DNA of 64,000 bases from Monodelphis domestica (lineage: Eukaryota; Chordata; Mammalia; Didelphimorphia; Didelphidae): the NCBI RefSeq assembly GCF_027887165.1, contig NC_077227.1:540433889-540497888 (forward strand), given 5' to 3'. Position 1 is the stretch's first letter, and every line of letters begins with the position of its first letter. Positions 55,960-64,000 of the stretch are shown here, piece by piece. The position numbers and the translations under genes are program-made. Below the pieces are notes generated by a model. The model was not told where the DNA came from and searched no databases. It was given only the letters and a program-made list of their open reading frames with translations.

Positions 55960-56600
55960 TAGGTTGCCACCTCTTTTTTTTCCCCCTCCTCTACTCTGTG
56001 GCAGCTGATGAGATATTTATAGCCCCTTTCCTCAGCCTGCCAATTATAATTATCAATATCTCGACTGATAAAAAAGAAGCAAAATCGGAGTTCTGCACAG
56101 TATGTGATAAGCCAAGTTTGGGGGGTTGAAAATAAAAGAAGTTTCTTATAATTAGGGACAATAGAGAGGTGCACCTAGAGATAGAGCTGCCATTTAGATC
56201 GCTCTCATTTGGTGGCAGTGAAGACATATGGCCTCCCTTTATATACCTTCGCATTAAAACCAAAAGGTTGAAATGCTCATGTTGATCAGCCACCCCTTGA
56301 ATAGACATCCCTTTCGGTACTGTATGGGGCGAGAGACTTGCTTTAAATATAATAAATAAAAGTGAAATCTTACACAAGGCAGAACAGCTTAGTAATTGCT
56401 GTTTTGGAGCTCACGTCTCTGCAGTTATTTAGCTCAGCATTTCATCTCCAGCTGCAGCACAATTTTTGCCAAATATAGATAAATGAAGTTAAAGTTATTG
56501 GCAACCACCCGTTCTGTGTCCCTGTTTTGAGTTTATAGATTTCATAGGAATGACATTATTTTATTTCAGCACAGGCAATTGTTCTTTGGGAAGGAGAACT
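55960..56600. promoter_or_regulatory. Candidate conserved non-coding element (enhancer-like)
   Basis: A block of about 640 bp free of recognisable transposons and dense in developmental transcription-factor words. These include homeodomain AATTA/TAAT clusters ('caattataattatcaat'), GATA-like 'ctgataaa' and 'gtgataagcc', a CAGCTG E-box, TATA/MEF2-like 'ctttatatac', and an RFX-like half site 'attggcaaccacc'. Overlapping frames on both strands (71-128 codons) give no recognisable protein. This is composition-based inference; no conservation data were available. Confidence 0.35.
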
Positions 56601-56874
56601 TTTTTCAGAGGTACAGTATGGATGGCATTTCAGCTGGAAACTTTATCAGAGAGACATATGGATAGTTGGAGTGAGTTCTATGTTTGAGCCATAGACCAGT
56701 TAAAATTTGGAGGTGGAGGGAGGACAGACTGAACCCAACTCAATATATTTTAGGCATTCCTAAATCCTAAAGAAACTTGAATATAGTAGCAGCAGACAAT
56801 ACCTTTCAGTATGGAATGTCTAATGACTTAAACACTAAATCGATCACCAATAGCATTTGTAGCAAATAGAATCC
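56601..56874. other. Unassigned sequence
   Basis: Nothing recognised. Confidence 0.35.
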
Positions 56875-57010
56875 TTGGACTATAGAACTGGAAGAGACCC
56901 TGCAAGGTATCTAATCCAACTCCAAACCATTATTTCAATACTCTCTACAACATCTCTAAAATTTAGCCCCCATTTTTCATGTCTAGAGGTAAAAAAACTC
57001 AATTTATCTC
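56875..57010 (-). repeat. MIR/THER1-like fragment
   Basis: 'actggaagagaccctgcaag' 'gtatctaatccaactcc'. Confidence 0.55.
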
Positions 57011-57299
57011 TTGAAGCAGACTATTTTGGTTTAGGGCAATCCTAATAACTAGAAATTTTCCCTTCTCCTCCTTTTATTGTTTGTCTTGTATGCCTACTTA
57101 CTACTGTTCCTTACTCCTATCCTCTAGGTCCAAGGAGAATTGGTATGATGATTACTCAAATATTTTAAGTTAGTAATCATGTTATGGTTTCTCCAAGATA
57201 AATGTTCTTCCCTCTCTATGGTATATCTAGTTTCTTCACGATTCTCTACACCCTCCTCTGATTACAATGCACTCTGCTAATATCTTTTAAAAAATGTGA

Positions 57300-57460
57300 G
57301 GTTCTTGAATAGAAAGAAAGGCAGACAGGCAGAAATACTTATTATGTGCCCAGAACCATGCAAAGTGTTGGGGATACATATAAAAGCAAACAAGATCTTC
57401 TTTGCCCTGAAAAGAGCTTTCATTCTAATGAGCAAAGACAACACAAAAAGAGGTGCTCTA
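57300..57460 (+). repeat. L3/CR1-like fragment
   Basis: 'cttattatgtgcccagaacc' 'atgcaaagtgttggggatac' ... 'ctttcattctaatgagc'. Confidence 0.6.
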
Positions 57461-58255
57461 AAACAAAGTTAGGGCATTGAGAGGACACTTCTGGAAGTGA
57501 TGTAATAGCTCAGTTCCCAACTAGATAAGGTGAAAGACTTATCTCTCAGAGCCTGGAAGAAAAGGAGGGGGAAAAAAGAAGAATAGTCCTAGTCACCCTG
57601 GATCCTATTGATATCTCTCACAAAATGTGCTGCTCCAAATTAGACAAAATCATTCTGACTGAAATCATCATGTATGAGAAATCCTTTCACTCTAAAGACT
57701 ACATATAGCCTTTTGTTTCTAGCCTTTGGTTTCTAATCATCATAAGTCTCCTCAGCATCATAAGAATACCTGGCCAGAACCATTATCATAGAATTTAGAA
57801 TTGGAAGGCGTTTAAGGCATCCACTTTCCATCCATAGTTCAACATCCCATTCCTTACAGAGATCCCTTCTATATCTTTCCTAATATGTGCTCATCTAGTA
57901 ATAAGAAACCTGATGGAGTCCATTTTTCTTAGTCATTTCTGAAAATGTAAGGACCTCAATTTGCAGAAAGAAGAGGTTAGCTAGAACGTGCTGGTAATCT
58001 ATACCTAATGGACATTGTTCTGTTTCTGAAGTAATACAAAATCGATCATGACAGATTACTATAATGGTATCTGAATACAAAAAGTTCACCTCTCTTCTCT
58101 TCTGCTTTCTACTTCAAACTTTTCTACAAAAAAAAAAGAAAAGAAAAAAGAAATTTCTATAGCAATGGTAATTTTATTTTTCTGTGTGGTGTGTGACATA
58201 ATGAATCTTCAAATACTTTCAAATAGGACTTATTGAGGTTTCTACAAACCAAAGA
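57461..58255. other. Mostly unassigned sequence
   Basis: A weak MIR-like motif near 57790 ('gaattggaaggcgtttaagg') and an A-rich patch near 58126-58150; nothing else. Confidence 0.4.
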
Positions 58256-58257
58256 TT

Positions 58258-58448
58258 CATAAGATCATAGGTTGAGTTACAACGCAATGGAGATCACATG
58301 TTAAACAACTCCTTAATTTTGGAGAGGAGAAAACTAAAGCCCATGAAGCATCAGTAATTTGTCCAAGATCACAGAACCAGTTAAATGAAGATTTTAAAGA
58401 GAGATCCTGTCCTCCCAGAGCCCCATCTTTCCATTGTACCATGCTCAT
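58258..58448 (-). repeat. MIR-like SINE, antisense
   Basis: 'agatcacatgttaaacaact' ... 'gtccaagatcacagaaccag' ... 'ttccattgtaccatgct'. Confidence 0.65.
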
Positions 58449-58549
58449 AAGATTGGAATTCAGAATAGACCCTTGGGGTGGTCACTTCCAATAAAATGGA
58501 ATTCCTTGAATGAGAGAGAATTGACTTTCTTAAGATCACATAGGTGTGG

Positions 58550-58725
58550 GCAGCTAGATAGTACATTGTATAGAGCACCAGGCCTGAAATAGGGAGGATC
58601 TGTGTTCAAATTTGGCCTCAGACACTTCTTAAATGTGTGATTCTGGGCAAGTCACCCATTTGCTTAGTTCTTTGTCTTCTGTCTTAGAATTGCTATTAAG
58701 ACACAAAGTAAGTGTTGGAAAAAAA
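58550..58725 (+). repeat. Older copy of the T-run/A-tail tRNA SINE family
   Basis: 'ggcagctagatagtacattg' ... 'ttgtcttctgtcttagaatt' ... 'aaagtaagtgttggaaaaaa'. Confidence 0.75.
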
Positions 58726-58867
58726 AATACCATAGGTGGTCAGGAACTGAAGCGTAACTTGAACCCAGTCTTGTGATTTAAATATTCACTCATTTTATTA
58801 CTTTGAGAGATAAAATCTACTAGAGCCAAAAAATGGAAAAAAAAATGTTTAGAAAACAAGGAATCTA

Positions 58868-59077
58868 GGGGCCAGCTGGGTGGCTCAGTGGATTGAGAGC
58901 CAGGCCTAGAGACAGGTGGTCCTAGGTTCAAATCTGGCCTCAGACACTTCCCAGCTGTGTGACCCTGGGCAAGTCACTTGACCCGCATTGCCTTGCCCTT
59001 ACCACTCTTCTGCCTTGGAGCCAATACACAGTATTGACTCCAAGACAGGAGATAAGGGTTTTTTAAAAACAAAAACA
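58868..59077 (+). repeat. Young tRNA-derived SINE with pol III boxes and T-run before the A tail
   Basis: Head 'ggccagctgggtggctcagt'. An A-box-like 'tggctcagtgg' lies at 58881-58891 and a B-box-like 'ggttcaaatct' at 58925-58935. The body ends 'gataagggttttttaaaaac', so a T6 pol III terminator precedes the A-rich tail. A 15-bp target duplication 'aaaacaaggaatcta' flanks it (58853-58867 and 59078-59092). Confidence 0.95.
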
Positions 59078-59299
59078 AAAACAAGGAATCTAAAAAAGGT
59101 GGAGAGAATTAAATTTTTTTTTCTTGCAAGGAAAGATGTCTGAGAGATAACAGAAGGCTTCTAGCAGATGAAGATACTTGTTTTCCATTTCATCAGTTTG
59201 TTCTATTCACATCAATGGAGCAGTTCAGCCACATCTGAGGAGAGGGCAAATTTTTTTCAATCAATTAACATCTAGCACCTACTATCTAAGGTTTGTTTG

Positions 59300-59306
<7 letters not shown>

Positions 59307-59370
<64 letters not shown>
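59307..59370. repeat. (AT)32 microsatellite
   Basis: Uninterrupted alternating AT following 'gtttgtttgtgtgtgcat'. Probably highly polymorphic. The IYIYIY frame over it is an artefact. Confidence 0.97.
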
Positions 59371-59372
<2 letters not shown>

Positions 59373-60065
59373 TGTATTGTCAGGCCCTCACTTTATTTCA
59401 ATCTGGGCAAAGTTGAGATTCTAGGACAATAACAAGCAGCTAGTGACTTTCCCTGTTTGGTCCATTTATCTATCTATCCTTCACCACTGACCATAAAGAA
59501 TCCCCACACCAACCTTCTTCACTCTGCTCCAGTTTTCATTCCTGCTTCCCTTCAGTTGAGAGAGGGAATCAACTCTTTCAGTCTTTTCTCCATTTTAAGG
59601 AAGGACTGAAGTAAAGTATCTGAAGACACTTATTGAATTCAGTCATTTTTAATTCTGAAGGAAGGTTTTTAGGGAAGAACAAATCAGTAGAGCTTTCTTT
59701 TTTAGATGGAGGAAAAGGGGACTTCATAATAGTAAATGACATTTTCTCCCTATTTAGGGTTTACAAAGCACCTCCCTCACCAAAGCTCTGTTTCTGCAAG
59801 CAGTTCCACAATTACTATTCAAATACAAAAGGGGAAGCTGAGTTTGGTGGAAATGAAGTAAATTAGGAAGGTCACTGAACCATTAATTATAGATCCAGGA
59901 TTCAAATCTATGTCATACCTCAGTCTGGGGCCAGAACTTTTCCCACAATATCAGGCTGCTTGCTTTACTTAGAGAGGTAGAAAACTAGATGAGGAAACTT
60001 TTTGTTTCTGAACTTATGTTCTTATAATGAGGACAAAGACCTATTGTTCTGAAACTCTTAGTGTG
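59371..60065. other. Unassigned sequence
   Basis: A weak SINE-like end near 59880-59950; no gene. Confidence 0.4.
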
Positions 60066-60067
60066 AC

Positions 60068-60240
60068 TGTGGAGCCAGAGGGCTTCTGTTCAAATTCTGC
60101 CTCTGAAACTTCCTAACTGTGTGACATGGCACAAGTTCTTAACCTTTCCCTGGCCCTACTTTCTTCAGTCCTAAACTGAGGGGGTTGGACTTGAAGGCCC
60201 CTGGGTTCCCCTCGACTTCTACTCAATTATTCCATCATCT
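60068..60240 (+). repeat. MIR-like SINE
   Basis: 'gagggcttctgttcaaattc' ... 'gaggggttggacttgaagg'-type text in plus orientation. Confidence 0.6.
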
Positions 60241-62130
60241 AAATATGATAAAATGGGTTTAAAACATAATGAAAACAAATCAGATGGGATGTAAAAATAG
60301 TTTCCAGAGAGAATGTATCATGTTTCTGTTTTCTGGTATCTTCAAGAATAGATTGCATTTCATTTGTCCAGATGATAGTCTTGTCACTTTCAGCATCATC
60401 GCTTTATGATCCGATGTCTCTGGCATCCTAATGGACACTTGGGTGTTTACATTCATTATGTATGAGGGAAAAGGGCAAAGATCCCAGAAGGACACAGAAA
60501 TAAGCAAACAATTTTGCTGATGCCAGTTACTGGGTGGCACAGAATTAAGATGCCAATGGGCCTATGTCTATGGGCAAGGGCATACAGATGGAGAGTGAAA
60601 GGGCTTGGGCACAAAGGCCTTAATATTTACGATTTATCTTACTTTGGGCTTTTCTGGATCTGAAGTTACCTCTTCTTTAAAGTGAAAATGGTTAGCCTAC
60701 CTGATCTTCAAGGTCCCTTTTGGCTGTAAATTCTATGGCTGAAGCCAGAATCATACCCCAAATACACCAGAAAGTATAAACCTGGCTATATTACTTCAGG
60801 GAATCACAGAATCATCCATGAATCCTCAGCTTTCATGAGGTCAATAGAGAGTTTGCCAATGTTGTAAGCTTTTTGCCTCTTAGCCCTAGAGGAAATAAAT
60901 TTCCTTTTAAGATAAAAGTTACTTTGTTTTGGGTCCACTGTGAAATTGTCCCTTTTCCTGGAGTTTAGAGTCCATCATGTGCTATTAGCTCCCTCTTCCT
61001 TTAGCCTATGAATCTTTTTATTTTCTTCTTTCTGTTTCTTCCCTTCTTGCTCAGATGCTGCGATTGACTCCAGGGGATGCCACATAGGATAGAAAAGAGA
61101 TCCAGTGCTCATATCTATGTTGTAATTTTCCATGAATCTCTGGGGATAACTGAGGTTATAATCTGACTATTCTCTTTGTTAGAACGTCAGTAGGCCTGAT
61201 GCTGACCTCTTCAGGCAAACACAGCTTAGATGAAATTCCAAACTCCTCATAGTTCTATTTCGGGAATTAAGCAGAAGAGGAAATTTTGTCAGTCAGCAAC
61301 AACCAAAGTTCATGGCCAAATAGTGCTATGTTTTCATTACTTTGGAAGAATTTTTTGTTAGGAAACATAAAGTAGTGGGAACTTCCATCAATAAGACCCT
61401 CCTCTTAACTTATAAAGCTGGTTAATATATTGATTGAAAAAGCTGCAGCCCCAAATAGTATTAGTCTGCTGTATACAAAGGTAATTGTGTTTAGTAGTTT
61501 ATCTAGTACTATTTTAAATTCTCATAGGCCCATGTTATCTGTTTAACTCATGTTCCTGGTAATGAAGAAAGACACAAAGTTAACTGAATTTTCAGACAGC
61601 AAACGACTTTTAGGTTATAATTTATGCTAAATGGTAATGGAGAGGATACATTTATAAGCAGTCAACTCTCTAACTTAAAGAGAAGTTAGATATGTGCTAT
61701 ATTAGAGTCCTGAATTTTTGTGGGATGGGGGTTTTGTCAGTAGTATTCTTGGCATCAAATTAAGTGCTCCTTTTATATCACATCCCTATTTACTGGTAGA
61801 ACAAACAAGCAAACAAAAATAGTATAATTAACCTTAGCAGGATTTGGGGGAAAAAGCAACATTATCACTTCTAGAATGTTCGAATTCTTGGTGAAACTCC
61901 CTCTGCCAGATTCTTCCATGGTAGAAAAGTAATTTGTTAGCATTTTTTACACTTTGTTGCCTATAGCTCCAAGAGGTTAATGCTTACATATACCTAGTAT
62001 CTATGGGAAATACAACTTGAATCCAAGACTTCTCAGTTCATGGGAAAGCCATTTGTTAGACACCCTGATGCCTTTCACCTTTCAATAATATAGTAAATTA
62101 CTATATATTCTATAATAATGTTTTGAAAAG
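60241..62130. other. Unassigned sequence
   Basis: Weak MIR-like words near 60700 ('gatcttcaaggtcccttttg'). Otherwise no repeat or gene; only short frames. Confidence 0.4.
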
Positions 62131-62134
62131 TTAT

Positions 62135-62375
62135 AGAGCTAGGTGGCAAAGAGGATAGAGGATCAAGCCTGAAGTCAGAAAGTATCATCTTCCTGGGTTC
62201 AAAACTACCTTCAGACACTTACTAGCTTGGTGACCCTGGGCAGGTCACCTTACTCTGTTGGTCTCCTCATCTGTAAAATGAGCTACAGAAGGAAATGGCA
62301 AACCACTCTAGTACCATTGTCAAGATATCCCCAAAGAGGATCTTGAAGACAAGACAAGATTGAATATGTCTAAGC
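62135..62375 (+). repeat. MAR1-type SINE
   Basis: 'gagctaggtggcaaagagga' ... 'catctgtaaaatgagctaca' 'gaaggaaatggcaaaccact'. Confidence 0.85.
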
Positions 62376-62394
62376 AAAAATATAATTGAGAAGT

Positions 62395-62530
62395 AGTATT
62401 GTATAATGAATAGAACATGTCTTTGAATCAAAAAGACTTGAGTTTGGGTCAAGCTTCTGCCATATATTGATTATGGGACCTAGGGCAAGTCATTTTAAGT
62501 GTTCCAGAGGAACCTTTAAGACCCTAAATT
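62395..62530 (+). repeat. MIR-like fragment
   Basis: 'gtattgtataatgaatagaa' ... 'gggacctagggcaagtcatt'. Confidence 0.6.
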
Positions 62531-62729
62531 GCAGAACATTTGGAATCATTGCCAGATGAGGGAGTTTTCTTACTGGGAGTTCACTGTACAATGATATCAC
62601 AGGTTTGGACAAAACAATTTTTAAAAAATCTGTATTAATGGACAATTTCCAAGCTAGAACATTTATTGGATGATTCAGTGTGCTAATGGTTTGATAATTA
62701 TTAGACTATTCAAAAGCACTGAATTAGGG
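62531..62729. other. Unassigned sequence
   Basis: Nothing recognised. Confidence 0.35.
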
Positions 62730-62930
62730 CTCTAGAGATGGAAGGATTCTTAGAGGTCATCTAGTTCAACCTCCTCATCTTACAGATGAGGAAAATGAGT
62801 CACAGAGATATTAAGTGGCTTATTTACCATGACATAGATAGTTAAATAACAAAAACCAGAATTAAACCCCACATCTTCTGACTTCCTAGTCAGGGGGCCA
62901 TACTCTATATTCTGTTTCCTTGAGTCTTTC
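62730..62930 (-). repeat. MIR/THER1-like SINE, antisense
   Basis: 'aggtcatctagttcaacctc' 'ctcatcttacagatgaggaa' ... 'catactctatattctgtttc'. Confidence 0.75.
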
Positions 62931-63189
62931 TTATGGAACTTATTCTCAAAGCATTTGGGGGTTTGTTTTTTAAGAATTTGATCAGGAATTTAATTAAATA
63001 TGCCAGATTGGCCAGGGATAGGGAACCCGTTTTCGGAATGACATAATCCTAACTACAGAGGATGAGTAATGGCCCCTCCTGAGCACAATACAGCAAAGTC
63101 CATCCTTAGTTATTTACCTTTAAATTGACAACCTCCAAATATACTACGACTATTACAACTAAAATGCTATAGCATTACTCCTATTAGTG

Positions 63190-63445
63190 CCAACACCAGC
63201 TAACATTTATATAACATTTACTATGTGCCAAGCACAGTGCTGAGCAACTTATAATTATCCCATTTGGTTCTCAAAACAACCTTGGGAAATAGCTGCTGTT
63301 ATTATCCCCATGTTATGAATGAAGAAACTGAGGCAAACAGAGCTTCAATGGCTTGTCCAGGGTCATCGAAGTACTGCTTGAAGTCAAATTTGAACTCAGA
63401 TCTTTCTGACTCCAGGCCCAGTGCTCTATCCATTGTTCCTCACTA
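63190..63445 (-). repeat. THER1-type SINE, antisense
   Basis: 'acatttatataacatttact' 'atgtgccaagcacagtgctg' ... 'actccaggcccagtgctcta' 'tcc'. Nearly full length. The 60-codon plus frame inside is a shadow. Confidence 0.88.
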
Positions 63446-63529
63446 GTTGTTTCCTGGAATTTTCTAATGAGAGGTCAACAATCTATAATTGATAAATATT
63501 TTTCATGTCCATCTTTGCTTCATTATGCT

Positions 63530-63720
63530 GCTTTCTGGAAGCAACAGCTATATGAAGGTGAAAAGAACATTTCACTTGGAGGCAGAAGCCCTGGAGTCAA
63601 ATCCCAGCTCTACCACTTGACCTTGGCCAAATTTCATCACCTATACTGAAGTCAGAAAGAAATTAAACTAAAAGATCTTTTAGCTTCTTTTCAGGCACAA
63701 TTTCTATGACTGTTCAAGCC
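63530..63720 (+). repeat. MIR-like SINE
   Basis: 'ttggaggcagaagccctgga' 'gtcaaatcccagctctacca' ... 'caatttctatgactgt'. Confidence 0.7.
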
Positions 63721-64000
63721 AATAAAAATGAACTTGATAAAGTTAGAAATAGAAACTTCTGAAATAATCAAAGTTCAGTCCAGTTTGGCAATGAGGGGAA
63801 ACACCAGTTGATAGAATTATTGGTCAGTAAAAGGATGGCCCATTAGAAATCCTAATATAAATATTAAAATAAAAAGATGTGCAGAGAGTAAGGAAACTAA
63901 TATATAGATAATACTGACCAGGGAGGGGAAAAAATCACTTTTGCAACAAATACTTCTGGCCTGAATTATCTAGACAATCGTTTTAATTCTGTACTTTGTC
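63721..64000. other. Unassigned sequence at window end
   Basis: Nothing recognised. Confidence 0.4.

Noticed and set aside
58881..58935. tRNA gene suggested by A- and B-box-like words
   Set aside because: These are the internal promoter of a tRNA-derived SINE; no cloverleaf or anticodon arm is preserved.

Overview
This window is nuclear DNA from a marsupial, most likely a didelphid opossum such as Monodelphis domestica. It is AT-rich and CpG-poor. It is packed with marsupial-type repeats: tRNA-derived SINEs with RTE-like or T-run/A tails, THER1/MIR-like SINEs, long antisense L1s, an endogenous retrovirus, and hAT miniature elements resembling OposCharlie (OC1) and SPIN. SPIN is known from opossum among marsupials, which favours Monodelphis. 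I found no host protein-coding gene, tRNA, rRNA or CRISPR array. Every open frame is either a transposon relic or too short and isolated to call a gene. Family names are from memory of repeat consensuses and were not searched.

Layout. 1-9 kb: unassigned sequence sprinkled with SINEs; it holds a near-perfect inverted repeat (3.9-4.5 kb) and a hAT MITE nested inside a SINE (4.67-5.11 kb). 9.03-20.24 kb: two minus-strand L1s head to tail. L1-A (9.03-14.21) has its 3' UTR, a YY1-like motif at its 5' end, a young nested SINE, and an internal deletion of about 1.6 kb that removes the endonuclease region. L1-B (14.21-20.24) has 5' UTR, ORF1, endonuclease and reverse transcriptase but has lost its 3' end. 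20.4-26.9 kb: a second hAT MITE in opposite orientation, a second inverted repeat, and a plus-strand L1 3' end. 26.9-33.4 kb: much older minus-strand L1 sequence carrying a roughly 750-bp insertion of unknown origin.

33.6-41.8 kb: a minus-strand endogenous retrovirus complex. It has recognisable LTRs, two polypurine tracts, a broken gag (capsid with MHR-like motif, CCHC nucleocapsid, proline-rich part), a transmembrane plus coiled-coil segment upstream of gag, and two nested pairs of direct repeats. No pol or complete env was found. 41.9-64 kb: SINEs and L2 fragments in unassigned sequence, a SPIN-like MITE with an 8-bp target duplication (48.65-48.84), a repeat-free homeodomain-motif-rich block that may be a conserved enhancer (about 55.96-56.60), and a long AT microsatellite (59.31-59.37).

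Nothing here forms a working pathway. The value of the window is as a stratified record of transposition: nested insertions with visible target duplications give a relative order of events.
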